From Diploscapter coronatus (Eukaryota > Nematoda > Chromadorea > Rhabditida > Rhabditidae), in contig OZ038422.1 in assembly GCA_964036155.1 (NCBI GenBank), positions 30,961,201 to 31,025,200 on the forward strand: a DNA stretch of 64,000 nt, given 5' to 3'. The notes under the pieces were generated by a model. It saw only the letters and a list, made by a program, of their open reading frames with translations. It was not told where the DNA came from and did no database searches. Of the stretch, positions 47,721-60,300 are shown piece after piece. Made by a program: the position numbers and the translations under genes. Within the stretch, counting starts at the first letter, position 1; each line of letters starts with the position of its first letter.

Positions 47721-50700
47721 TCAGATTTCATCGTCGTCCGAATTGTGGCGTTTCTTCTGCGACTTGCTGACCATCGAGGCCTCCTTGCCGTAGACCTGCG
47801 TCAGGTTGGCTTTTCTCTCGTAGCGCCTGAAAAACACTTTGAATCAATCGAAAGTTACTTCAATAAAACCAATTTATTCTTGAAAATTAAAATTAGTTGA
47901 ATCTTCTCTAGTTGCAGTGAAGAACTTCTATAAGCTGCACAGATAGAAAATTACAGAAATGTCTTTGGAAAATAAACGTGAGTTAGGGATTTTTATTTGC
48001 AACTTCACGAAGCACTGGCTATTAAACATGCGAATTTTCTTGCCTGGTGCAGATGGTTTTGACGACGACAAACGAGATCAGCAAAAGGAGAACGGAGACT
48101 GAGCCAGCGATGAAGGGAATCACGAGGGCGCGGGTCGAGGGGCTAGCCTGAAATATTCAGGCTTCAATCAAATGCATAACAACAAGTTTATAAATTCTAC
48201 AGTTCAATTTCTTTCATTCATATGTCGAAAATCCTCAGACAAAATGAGATTCAAAATCGAATTCCAGCTGAATGAAAAATTTTCGTAAAAGGTTAAAGTT
48301 CGTGTCAAGGTTGAATAGAATATTTTTGGAGCTGAAAATCAAAACTCATTTATCCACGATCCGAAAAGTCGTGAATCTCCTTTCTTACCATCCATTTGTC
48401 GATGTCTCTGCGAATTCCGTCGTACTTCTGCTTGAGGTAGTCGATCTCCTTGCGAATCACGCCTGTCTCGTTGCCCTCCTCCTTCGTAGTCGTGGTTGCT
48501 ACCGAATTCTCGTAACGACGAGTCGTCGTCGTCGAGATCTCAGAATCCTTGTCATCGTTGTCGCCGTTCTTGTGGCCGTTGGGCAGCTTCCCCCAGCGGC
48601 TTGGATGGTTGGCTTCGTGCAGCTGCTGCAGTCGATGGAGAATGTTCGTGTGCTCGTTGAACGCGTTCTTCACCACGTCCGAGAAGATGCTGAAAAGTGC
48701 TTTTTTCAAGTAATCACAATCATCGAAAGATAAGCAAAGGAGATTTTTTCATTTCTAAAACTTTCATATTTTTCTTTCTGCAAACATTTATTAGCCATTC
48801 TATGGAAATCTGTAGAATGGCTTGGCACAGCCCGATATAGATTTTCCTGAAAATGGGTCCAAACAATGTAATTAGGGATGGGGAATCCGAAAATCGAGGT
48901 CCCGGAGCTCGGGCGCGCGTTCTTTACGTTACAGTAAATGACGTACTGCAAAATTCAAACATCGCTCAGAGGCATAAAAATCGATCAATACCTATATCAA
49001 ACGATGCAACTCGACGAGATAAACAACTTTTGTTAACAAATTTTTCCGATCCGATGTTTACATAAAAAGTTATAGGCCGAAAAGTGTCAAAATTAGGTCA
49101 TTTTTCGACATTTTTGATAATTACACCTGTAAAACACGATTAGCCGCAACAAATTTTAGCATGGTAATAAAGTTGAATCCTCGAGGCTCACAACGGTATA
49201 GATCACGTCGCACAGAGTCGCGTATCCTTCGAGTTTTGATTTTTTGAAAATTTGTGATCAGTGCCTTTACAGCATAAGTTGCTTTCAAAAAATCATAGCT
49301 TTCCAATTTTCCATCCAAATTTCATTATTATTTTCTATTTTACTAATCTTGGATAGCTAAATACGTGTTTATATTTGATTTTCATTAATCCTGCCAAAAA
49401 TGGATACTGTAGGCATGCGAATATACCGCAATTACCGTACACACATACATGGGTATTGCGTAATTTTAAAATTCCAAAATTCACAGGATAATGAAATATG
49501 GTTCAAATCTATAAAAATAAAAAAATACTCTTGAAATTTGGATGGAAAATTGGAAAGTTATAATTTTTTGAAAGTTAGGTATTATAAAAGATAATGCAAT
49601 TTTGATCTCGTCATAAAGAAAAATCATAGCTCCTCACAGGTGTACGGGAGCGGATTAATCCATGAATGAAAGTTGATCAGGATGAAGAACTCTACATCAT
49701 ACAAGCTGACTGAATTTTTTCCAACGCAATTTACGCGCTAAATGCCATGCAGAATATCAAGTCCGCCTCCATGACGTGATATTTTAATTGTTCAAGCAAA
49801 AATAGATATAAAAAAATTCTTTCTTCATTATATAATAAACTACTAATCAATATCTGCAAATCAAAAAAATAATAATGAAATTTGGACGGAAAATTAGAAA
49901 GTTATAATTTTTTGAAAGCGACTTATGCTGTAAAGGCACTGATCACAAATTTTCAAAAAATCAAAACTCGAATGATACGCGACTCTGTGCGACGTGATCT
50001 ATACCGTTGTGAGCCTCGAGGATTCAACTTTATTACCATGCTAAAATTTGTTGCGGCTAATCGTGTTTTACAGGTGTAATTATCAAAAATGTCGAAAAAT
50101 GACCTAATTTTGACACTTTTCGGCCTATAACTTTTTATGTAAACATCGGATCGGAAAAATTTGTTAACAAAAGTTGTTTATCTCGTCGAGTTGCATCGTT
50201 TGATATAGGTATTGATCGATTTTTATGCCTCTGAGCGATGTTTGAATTTTGCAGTACGTCATTTACTGTAACGTAAAGAACGCGCGCCCGAGCTCCGGGA
50301 CCTCGATTTTCGGATTCCCCATCCCTAATTACATTGTTTGGACCCATTTTCAGGAAAATCTATATCGGGCTGTGCCAAGCCCTTCCTAACGATTCTCCAT
50401 TTTTGTATGGAATGGCTATTATACGATTACTCGATTCCATGCACAATATTTAGAAGAAAAAGTTGTTTTCCTCGAAAATTCGAGATTCTCATAAATCAGA
50501 CTTCTCCAATTAAACAAAAATTTGACCCGCACTTGTCCCGCCTCATGAATGCAAGTTTTTGAAACAAAAAAATCTGCGCGAAATCAGTTCCGGTTTCGAC
50601 GTTTTCAAACGAATAAATTTGCAATTTTTAGAGAAACTCCTAAAATTTTCACATCTGCGGATTTTCCTCCTCGAAAATGTGGTTGATGGTGCGAACGGCG

Positions 50701-50813
50701 TGACTGATGAATTCTTCAGGCGAAGTCGGCTTGTCGTCGGCAGAGGAGGGCAGTGGGGACGAGCTGACCAGGGCTGACGAGGCCAGCAACAGAAGCAGCG
50801 AGAAGACCAACAT
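47721..50813 (-). CDS. Type I single-pass membrane protein, 223 aa, function unknown
   Basis: Exons 50653-50813, 48389-48689, 48044-48147 and 47721-47826 close in phase. A signal peptide (MLVFSLLLLLASSALVSS) is followed by an acidic, Ser/Thr-rich ectodomain containing a helical segment (FSDVVKNAFNEHTNILHRLQ) and one N-glycosylation site (NET). A predicted coiled stretch (KEIDYLKQKYDGIRRDI) precedes a membrane segment at about residues 161-183 (ALVIPFIAGSVSVLLLLISF). A basic cytoplasmic tail of about 40 aa ends DDDEI. The ATG directly follows TTTCCAG, a likely trans-splice acceptor. The third intron has a GC donor (CCAG|GCAAGA). The 1.96-kb first intron contains a palindromic element. No family recognised. 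Confidence 0.75.
48788..50423. mobile_element. Foldback element with about 540-bp near-identical inverted arms, in an intron
   Basis: The left arm 48788-49335 is the reverse complement of the right arm 49865-50423, around a spacer of about 530 bp. Outer ends share GGCTTGGCACAGCCCGATAT and inner ends share TTTCCATCCAAATTTCATTA-type sequence. A further partial copy of the inner end lies near 49536-49580. Frames within the arms (70 and 65 codons in each) are mirrored and carry only one or two differences, reflecting arm identity and not selection. It lies wholly within the first intron of the type I membrane protein gene. Confidence 0.8.
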
Positions 50814-52101
50814 CTGGAAAATCACATTTCTTGAAAAACGAGAATTCGTGAAAACTTTAGGAAAATTATCTAAATTCTGGCGAGGTTTTGTTGGAGGAAT
50901 TCGATGAAACCTTTATTCCGGAACTTGGTTTCAATAAATTTCAAACAAAATTTATTGAAATTTCCAAGTAAATGTTGAAATTTTGGAAGAAAAATAGAAC
51001 CAACCTCACTCTGCGAAGGATCGACGACGAATGAATTTGCAAAGTGGATGAAATCCCTTTTCTTTTCGATTTCTCTTTTTCGTAAAGTCCGAACGCGGGT
51101 TTTTCAATTATCGATTTTTCTTCGATTTTTTTCTGATTCTTCTGCTTCATTTTCTGCATTCTGAATCTGTCACGGTGTTCCACAGCACAAAAAGCTGTCT
51201 GCAAAATTGTTCTTTTCATCTCCAGTTTTCTGCACTGTCGAATTCGATCATTTTTCGTCAAGCTTTACTCACTTCTTGAAACTTTTCCAAATTTCTGAAA
51301 TTTCAGACATTCCTTCAGTGGATGCAATACAAAAGCTGCATCATTCTGTGCATGAGACATGTTATACTTCATTCTGTATGCTAATTTCTACTCGATGTTT
51401 AAATAAGTGCAATTTTTGTATGGGGCGAAGGAACAACTTCATCAAGTTTTAATCTTTCTTTTTCTTATTTATGCGAAGAACCGGTAAATAGTTAATTCAT
51501 GCCAAATAATTTCTGTTAACTTACTCAGAAAAATAGTTCTCATATTAATAATCTCTTGTGAATAAAAGCGATACAAGGGAAACTCTTTAGTTTTTCTTTG
51601 AAAACCTAGTTTTTGCTGCCTTTTATTTATTTCTTTGCTTTCCATTGATTAAAGATCATCGACTTAGTTTGAAAATCACGGTCCTTAGCTCTACTCTAGC
51701 CTTCTACTCTAATCGATCACCTTTTCATTTCTATTTGCTCTTGTTCTATTTCACTTCATTTCTCTTTCTTTTCTTTGCCAAACCTTATCGACCGTCTGCA
51801 AGATTTTTCGAAACAACAAACTTGAGCGTTTACCTCCCTTTCAACAACCACTTTTGCATCATTCCTTCATTTCGATTCATATAAAGTCAGCAGTTGTTTA
51901 ATTATTGTGGATGATCCGCTGATTATTTGATTATTTTATCCCAAAATATGTTTTCATTCTTGAATCTATGAGTCTATGATTTTCATTTCAAACCCGTTTT
52001 GAAATGTTCAAATTACCCAAAGTTATCAAATTCTCGAATCGAAATCGATTTCTACATTGTCTTCCATAACATACAACTTTGTATTTTTGACATTCAGAAC
52101 A
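50814..52101. promoter_or_regulatory. Divergent intergenic region between the membrane-protein gene (-) and P450-2 (+)
   Basis: About 1.3 kb with no supported gene. CATATAAAG (51879-51887) lies in a block that resembles the P450-1 upstream region (TATCGACC, GCATCATTC, then TATA-like). A CATTCAG acceptor-like site lies 4 nt before the P450-2 ATG at 52102. Confidence 0.45.
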
Positions 52102-54244
52102 ATGTTTCTCGTATGGTTCGCTTTATTCGCTGCATTTTTGTTCTATCAAATGTACTGGAAGAGACGGAAGCTTCCGCCAGGTATTTTGAGTTTTCATCTC
52201 TTAACACTTTCTTTATAAATTTGCAGGCCCAATTCCATTTCCTTTCGTCGGAAATTTACCAACAATGTTGAAATATGCTGAGCCTGGATATGAAGTTTTT
52301 ATCAAATTAAGGTTGATGTTTAGATAAAACTAGCATTTTTTGTCTAAACTCTAGGGAGCAATATGGAAAGATCTACTCGTTCACATTTGTTAATTTGGAC
52401 GGAGTTATCATCTGCGACTGGGATCTAATAAAAGAAACCTTTATAAAAAATGGGAACAGCTATGCCGGGAGACCAATATTCCCAATAAGCGAGGAGATAA
52501 GAGGTTCGAATTTTCTGAAATAGTGCTATTTTTGAATTTGCAAATTTATCTTAAACTATTTTAGGTGGTATCTACGGAGTCATCGAATCTGTAGGAGACA
52601 GATGGCAGACTCATCGAAGATTTCTCCTACAATTCCTGCGTGACATGGGAATGGGCAAGAACTTGATGCAAGACAGAGTTCGTTTCGAATTGATCGGTTT
52701 GTCTACTATCCATGTATCTTCAGGTTCTAACTGAAGTTCGTAGCATGATCAGCAGTCTAAAAACCGAATACAGAGATGGACCAATTGATCTATCAGATTC
52801 GCTGGATCTAGGAGTTGGATGCATTATCAATTCGCTTTTGTTTGGATATCGATATGATGATGTAAGCAATAGGTTCTCATTCGAAATTATCAAAGAAATT
52901 TTTAGTCACGCAAGGATGAATTCCTCGTCATGAGGAGATCACTGGCAAAGCACATGAAAGTTGCTGGCGAACCTGCTGGAGCCTTTCTGGCAATGTTCTT
53001 GTGGGTCAGACATCTTCCTTATTTCAGCGGCAAATATGCAGGTGAAATTTTGACTGTTATCAAGGCAGTTGTCTATTCGGAATAAGTATGAACTCATCAC
53101 AAAAATTGACTTAATCTCAATGCACGACAAGCAGCCCCTCTTGTCAAACTAAAATGGTAAAAAAATTCAAGCTATCAAGTCAAACGTGGATATGATGTAC
53201 AAACTGTTCGATGAGCAGATTCGTGTTCACCAGAAGAATATCGACTACGATTCTGAGGACAGCACAGATATTGTCGAGGCTTATCTGAAGGAAATGAAGA
53301 AACGAGAGCATGAGCCTGATTTCGGAGGATTCGAGTGAGCTCTTGATGATAGATAAAGCTTTACTTTACTTTTCAGATTACTCCAGCTTAAATCGATCTG
53401 TTTTGATTTATGGGTGAGTCTAGGGTTTTTTTTATTAATTTTTTTATCAGGTGACAAATTAATAAAAATAGGTGATTTTTATTTATTCAACCTAATCATC
53501 GATTATCATTAGATCGCCGGAATGGAGACAACCTCTAATACTCTCTACTGGGGCGTGCTTTACATTCTTCATAATCCTGAAGTAGCAAGAAAGATGCAGC
53601 AAGAATTGGATAAACACATTGGCGGTGACAGAATCGTCACTATGGATGATAAGGCCAGGCTGCATTATGTCAATGCTACCATCAATGAGATTCAACGTCT
53701 CGCAAACCTTCTTCCCAATAATCTTATGCACACCACAACGAAGGAAGTCGAAATTGAGGGATACAAAATCCCTGCTGATACTGTGATTATAGCGCAAATA
53801 TCCTCAGTAATGTACGATGAGAAGGTAAGGAAGTTTAAAAAAAAACTCTCAATGAGTTCGTTTTAGATCTTCCCTGAGCCTTACAAATTCAAGCCAGAAA
53901 GACATCTTGATGAAAATGGAAACTTGAAGAAAATTGAAGAGGCATGAATATTTTTTTTTTATAATTTATTCACTGAGAGTGTTTAGCTTTCACCGTTTTC
54001 CGCCGGCAAGCGGCAATGTCTGGGAGAAGGATTGGCCAGGATGGAGTTGTTCCTATTCATATCTAATCTCTACAACCAATTTGATGTGAGACTACCTTCT
54101 TTCAAAAGGAAATATCTTTTTTTTTTTTAGATTTTGCCGATTGACTCCAATAATTTACCGACAACAAAGAAAACTTGGGGCATAACGATGGGAGCACAGA
54201 AATACAAAGTCCTTCTGAAGCCGAGATTTTTGGATGCCAACTAG
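52102..54244 (+). CDS. Cytochrome P450, CYP2-clan (CYP33-like), copy 2
   Basis: Twelve exons close in phase to 499 aa: 52102-52180, 52227-52311, 52355-52503, 52565-52677, 52724-52861, 52906-53041, 53172-53334, 53377-53413, 53513-53824, 53867-53941, 53987-54085 and 54131-54244. It has the same anchor ([14 protein letters not shown]). The I-helix is AGMETTSNT, the ERHL segment follows, and the heme loop [12 protein letters not shown] carries the Cys ligand (the residue after Cys is Leu instead of Pro). The 312-nt exon equals two exons of copy 1, so one intron differs between the copies. The intron after 53941 has a GC donor (GAG|GCATGA), where copy 1 has GT. Paralogue of 39150-41655, same strand, 10 kb apart. 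Confidence 0.93.
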
Positions 54245-54294
54245 ATTAAATTTCCAAATTGCCAAATCTATATTTTGTCATGAACCTTGTAATC

Positions 54295-54300
54295 AATAAA
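54295..54300 (+). terminator. Poly(A) signal AATAAA of P450-2
   Basis: AATAAA 51 nt after the TAG at 54242-54244. Confidence 0.5.
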
Positions 54301-55537
54301 TCTAATAAATTTACCAAGTATTATGAATTATTCGTTTTCTGCTAAATTATCTTCCCTTTATTCGAAAGTTTCAATAGCTTGTATTCTCCGTTATCAATGA
54401 AAATATGTCTCCCTGGCGGGAAAAAAGGAGGTGCGAGCCTTTCGTTGACTCTGGTCTCTGACTCTCTCGCTCCTTCTTCTCTTGATACACTATTTTCACT
54501 CGCGGTTCGCACCATCGTCTCTGTCTTAAACAGTATGCGATGGCTTTGTCGTTTACAATGGACAATATAAAGATTTGTAAAAAAATAAGTTCAGAGTATT
54601 AGTGTAAGCACTATTTATAATTACAATTTGCATAAGTTTCAGATATCTTATAATTAGCTATCATTTTTAATCCAAATCACTAAAAATTAATCATAAATTC
54701 TCAGCGTTTTCTTTAGTAAATCATTTTTATAATTGTTAATGCAATAAATGAGATTTTAAAAAACGAATAAGTTCGACGATACTTTTGACAAGGCCATCAT
54801 GGTCATTGCTAATTGCTGCTAATTCGATCTAAAATCAGCTAACTTTTTCCTTCTTTTTCACGTTTTCAGATGAATAACAGATTTTTCACTATATTCTAAT
54901 AAGTTTCTTTTACCATTTCAAAGATTTTGTTTTTAATTCAAACCATTTTCAAAATTCTATTCTGCAAGTTTGAAAGATCGAGTAATTAAATTTTAAAATA
55001 GGCCGTGTAATTCTCGACGATCTCAAGGAAGAGGTCGGACCAGAAACTTCAAATTCGCTTTGAAGGAGTATTTGAGTGTTTTCTACCTATATTCGACCTG
55101 AAGAATATGATTTTGGGGTTTTTCCGAAGTTTTCAAATCCAGGTTCGGGTACCGGGGTCCGGGGGTTAAATTTCAAAAGAATCTAGTTCAAATATAACAA
55201 AAGATATACAATAAAGCTTAATTACCGTTTTATTTTGAACACTAACGAATCTCGCTAATCATGTCTTTACAATATTATGATTTATCATGCTTTATTTAGC
55301 TTTTCGCACCAAGTGGGCTCATTTGAACCCATTGCGTAAAGCAATGCGAAATGCAATTTCGAGATGACGTTTTATTTTGATCAAGATGCAATATTTCATA
55401 ATGTGCTAAATAATGGTTTATTCGAGTTATTGCATTTTCAGTTAAATTTTCAAGGCTTTGCATTTTTTAAATGAGTTTTCTTGAAATTATAAGATAATTA
55501 CAGGTAATACAGATAAATTCCAGAAAATTTGTAAATC
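54301..55537. other. Intergenic, repeat only
   Basis: AT-rich. It contains the third dispersed-repeat copy (55008-55175). The short mirrored frames at 54371-54570 have no features I can support. Confidence 0.45.
55008..55175 (-). repeat. Dispersed repeat, partial copy (second half)
   Basis: Reverse complement of about 26760-26915, with shared block GGTTCGGGTACCGGGGTCCG. Confidence 0.75.
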
Positions 55538-57296
55538 ATGGATCCACAAAACCCGATGAACTTATTTTTCGCGATTTATTATTTATTCTTTTCAACGATT
55601 GGAATTATCGGGAATTTTCTGATCATTTGCGTTACAATTATGGACAAGTAAAACTCTTCAATCATCAACGAAACTTTGTTTTTCTGAAATTTAGACGATT
55701 ACGAAATGCGTGCAATATTTTTATCGCATTTCTGTGCGCAGGCGACTTGATGCACGAATTAGCTGCATACACGATGGTCATATCGTCATATCTGTAAGGA
55801 ATTATTGAGCCTTTGTATAGAATTGTTCGAGTTCTGGTCGAAAATTTGAATTATGATAATCATGATCAAACTTGGGGGGCTTTGAAAAATTTTAATTTCT
55901 GTTCATAACCTTTGAAAACCCAAATCCATGAAGCCCTTTAATAAATGAAATTAGCTCAATGATAAAATTTCAGCACGTGGGATCATAAACTAATCCAATC
56001 TGATTGTTTCTACTATCAGATTATTCCGAATATCGGCTTTACATTGTCTGGCTGCTCCTTGCTCAATATCGCATTGGATAGACTGATCGCTGTTTCGACG
56101 CTCAAATAGTTTGTCTTCTATAGGTATTTGGATAAAAGTTTATTTTAGCCAGAGCTTCTGTAATACTAAATCCTATATATTTTCTCATATCGTTCCATCA
56201 GTAACTGTTTCAATACTGTTTATTATTTTTGGGGCTTTCAATTTATCTGATGAAGAGTAAGAAAATTGTAGTTTATTTAAAAATGAACTTTGGAGTTCTA
56301 TTAAAATACGCAAAATTAGTTTTTTTTTTCTAAATCTAAATCATGCATCATTTAGATCCGTGATAAATAGAATGTACAGCAGAGAATAAAAGTTGGAACA
56401 TTTGATGATTTTTGAAACGCTTCATATCTAAATTTTTATCGAAAAAGTTTCTGTGGAATTTTAGAAACTTGAAGATGACATCGAGTGACAAAAATTAATG
56501 GAAAGTTAGAAAGCGAATTGATTAAATATCAGTAAAATGCCCTAAACTTTATTCATTATTGTATGTCGAGTAGTTTTCTTCTACATTTCAGACACGTTTT
56601 CTGCGTCATTATCAATGGATTCCAAGAAACAGTTCGGCAAATTCAATTTTTCTTTTTCAACGTTGTTGTTGCTTTCACGGTTATCGTTTATTGCTGGCTG
56701 TTGTGGGTTATAAACCATAGCAATTATAGTAATAATTTTTACACATATATATTTAATAATTTGAAAATTTCAGATTGCAATAGTGCGAAGAGGCTGATAA
56801 GGACAGTGATCGTTTCCAGCGTCGTGGTAATACTCTCATGGGGAATTTGTACTTTCATTGTTATCGTCATCGCTACTCAAGTGCCACCAGAGTAATTTTT
56901 GAATCGATATTTATGAAAAAAATTTCAAGATTACCCAAATAAACCACACTAATATGATCTAATTTTTTCAAATCTAGTTTTAATAACATTTTCTTTTTGA
57001 GTTGAAATTGTACTTTCTTAAATTTTGATAACTTAGATACCAACAAACTACAGTATTGATAGGAGGATGTTTCATTAACTTCGGAATGGCTATGAATGTT
57101 GTCGTCTATTATCGGATCAAGTAACGCATTTATGACTTGTATCAAACAAAAAGTAAATTTTAGCCATGATTATCGTTCTGCATTGAACAACTATTTTCGT
57201 TTCAACCGAATATTCCGATGTCTGAAGAAAGTCGAAAATAAAGTCGACTTTTCAATTCCTTCGAATATTCCGATGTCTGAAGAAAGTCGAAAATAA
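55538..57296 (+). CDS. Seven-transmembrane chemoreceptor, SRSX-like
   Basis: Eight exons close in phase to 307 aa: 55538-55647, 55695-55793, 55974-56108, 56149-56256, 56592-56728, 56774-56891, 57037-57120 and 57164-57296. TM1 has GIIGNFLIICVTI, followed by KRLRNACNIFIAF (loop and TM2). A DRY-equivalent LDRLIAVSTLKY ends TM3. TM4 to TM7 follow in order, with a Trp-containing TM6 (ILSWGICTF) and NFGMAMNVVVYY in TM7, then a basic tail. Nearly every intron interrupts a codon after its second base, typical of this family. Presumed G-protein-coupled receptor of sensory neurons. A 55-bp tandem duplication lies over the last codons. SRSX is my reading of motif style; another rhodopsin-like nematode class is possible. 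Confidence 0.82.
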
Positions 57297-57316
57297 AATC
57301 GACTTTTCAATTCCTT
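57207..57316 (+). repeat. 55-bp tandem duplication at the receptor stop codon
   Basis: CGAATATTCCGATGTCTGAA starts at 57207 and again at 57262. The two units differ by one base (AAAGTCGAC versus AAAATCGAC). Because 55 is not a multiple of 3, the second unit is read in another frame and ends in TAA at 57294-57296. Confidence 0.9.
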
Positions 57317-60300
57317 TGATCTAGAAATGTTATAGAATTTATATATAAAATTGCTTTTGACAATTCTAAATATTTTATCGAGATCTCGGAAGATGAATAA
57401 ATTCGTACAATAAACAATGAATTCTATTTTATGTATCAAAAGAAGATAATATTTGTTTAGTTTTTATTCCTTCCTACCAAAATAGAGTGAAATTCCGACT
57501 CCGATCTCGATTCCGAAAGTTTTGATGGTCAATTCTGAATCAGATTTCGAAAATTCTTGAAGATTGACTTCCACTCCGATCCAGATTCCGAATTTTTTTA
57601 GTTAAATAGTCTTGCCCCTGTCGTAATTAGGAGCGAATTATGAAATTATTGTTATTGTTATGAAGCTTGTTTTCAAAAAATAATAAAAACGTTCTATATG
57701 TCATTTTGCTTGTGCGACTAAACTAGTAATTTGCTGGACTTCCTGCGGTCAAATAGGACAGCATTCCTTGGTTACTAAAGTCTGCACACCTCACTGACCC
57801 CCTACAATTATTGTTGCTTATGCGATTTTTGCATTCCATATTTGTTGTGAATGGTCGGCTACCTCTTTCTTGCATTCTTACACTACTAAAATAAGTCTTT
57901 TGTTGTTAGGTTTATAGCTGAACGATGATAAATTTCAAGTGTACAATTTAAATTTTGACATTTTGAAGGGTTCATTGATATCTGAGTCACAGATCCTTCA
58001 GGTTCACTTTTAGCGTCAATTTCACTCTATTCAATTTGAAGGTGAAATGGATTAGATATTTATTCTGAAAATTTATTAAGGGTGAAGTGAAGTTAAATGA
58101 TTATTTCTCGTCAATCGACGTTTTTAATTTATAATGCAAGAGATTAGATTCGTTTATTTGAAGATTTTTTAAAATTATATTCTAAGATATGTATAAACCA
58201 CGAATTCAATTTTTTTATTATTAGCTCATTTTATCCTCATTTATTGTGCTATTTGTTTTGCTGCGTGTCAATGGATCCATTCAACTTTGTGCGCGCGCGA
58301 GATTTTTTGACACGCAAAAACAAGAAGAACAACAAAATGGAAGTCGGGAAAAAGCGGGAAAAACTTGTGAAGGCGTACGACGAAATCGGGCCACATATTA
58401 AAAATTCTCACATAATGCAGCCGATAAATAATAGGTTGAAGGAGTAATTTCGCTGCATTTGTCTTGGTTTTTTTCTCTTACTGCCGGACTTTGGTTAGTA
58501 TTTGTCTATTAGGGAGTAGTTTAGGTAGTTCAGAAAATCATTTTCGTGATATTTAAAATACTCTTTTCCTTGATTGCAAATTTTGGATTCAGTTTATTAG
58601 ATCGGATATAATTTCCATTTGCATTTTTTCTAGTAAAAATCTTGAAAATTGAATCTAATGAATTATTCTTCCGAAATTTTCCGAGTCCGATAAAATCTAA
58701 ATTTCGATTCATTACACTTTCAGACTCAAACATAATTTTTATCGAATTTCTTGTTTCATAGCTGTAGCTTTTGAGTGCCATGTCGCAATTCATTAGACTG
58801 ATTGACCGCATATCCAAATAATAGTCAAATAGTCAAACGAGACCCATCTTTGGATATAGAGTGAGGGAAGAGAGTGGAAACATCCCTGTCTTTGCACAAA
58901 GGGGGAGGGAAGCTGATACATCTGTCTTCATATAGTAGCAGAACAATGCAATCCTCCAAACACAAGCAAATACTGCTGCAGCAGATACGAAAAGCCCCTC
59001 CTCAATATTAGGAAAGGGTGCCAAGTTTCCTTTTTCTACGCTTCTTCGATGGCCATTCACTCGAATGCTCGCATAGTCATTTGAGCTTTTAGCCAATGTC
59101 CATTCAGAGACTACTGTAGGAACATTTTTGAAAATATTTTGAACAGAAATCACCAATTGTCTACATTATTCGGCGTGTACCATTGCATATTTTCATAGAA
59201 ATTTATGAGTAATCCACCTTTCACATCCACAAAAAATGCTTTTTGATTATTCATCCAGCTTTCTGATCGGATAAAAATGTGCGAAATGATGGTTTCTGCC
59301 AAAATCTCTTGACGTTATGTTTAAGTTCCTCCTTATCAAGTACTTTTATTTTGTTTCAAGTATAAATTCCCCCTAATTGTGCTTCCTTCATCGCTTCTTC
59401 TGTCATTTGTATGTGAAAGCCCCCCTGTCTGCCGGTACTCTTTGATCTATTCAGCCAATTTGTCTATTATCGTTTGGTGTCTCTGGTCGTATTTCTCGAT
59501 CTGCAAATCCTCATCGACCCTTCCCTGACCCTATCTAAGAGTGGCAGGATCTCCACGTCGGTTGAGGTCCAAGCAAATACTTTACTTCCATTTCTGCATT
59601 AATCCGGCATTTCTAGTGTTTCTCTGCACCCTCTTTATCCTCTACTCTATTTCCTCTTCTCTTTGTTTTATCCTGTCACTTACCGTATTTGACTTGAACT
59701 GACTCCTCTCAACCCCTCTCTTCTTCCTCTTTTTTTTTGTTATTTTTCTTTACGGCAAAAGGTGTCCACTACAGGTGACCTTTTGAAGTTTCTTTTTTTC
59801 TAAAAATACTCCCTCTCAAAATGACTAATTCTGAATGACACCAGGAAATTTGTTATTCAGCGGTTTTCTTTCGGCGATTTATATCCATTGTTTCTCACCG
59901 GTCATGCATATTCGAGGGGTATTATTTTATTAACAGAAAAGTGTTGAGTTTGAAATGTCTCCTCAAAAGATCTTAACAAAATTGGACTTTTAAATAATTA
60001 TTATCTTTACCTAAATGTGTTTTCTTAAAATTCTGTAATTTCATAGCTGTAGTACTTTTGGTGGATGGAATAAAACGCTTCTATGTTAGGACTAGACGAA
60101 AGTTTCGATCATTTTTAGACAAATTCTTCTTTTCTAACCTACAAATCCTCTATCTGATAAGAGTTTCTCCAAAACTTTGTACAGCCAGGTTTATTTCATC
60201 CGGATGAGAATTCCGTACTAGGCATTTTTATGCTCTGTGAATATGTGGAACTTGTTTTTATTACCTCTTCTGCGTAGTGCAGGCTTCATTTCCATGTCCC

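Noticed and set aside
48838..50347. Four mirrored ORFs of 65-70 codons in the palindromic element as genes
   Set aside because: They are arm images of each other, lack family features and lie in an intron.
58833..59156. 107-codon minus-strand ORF
   Set aside because: No splice context, no homology that I recognise, and no conserved motif; length alone is not enough.
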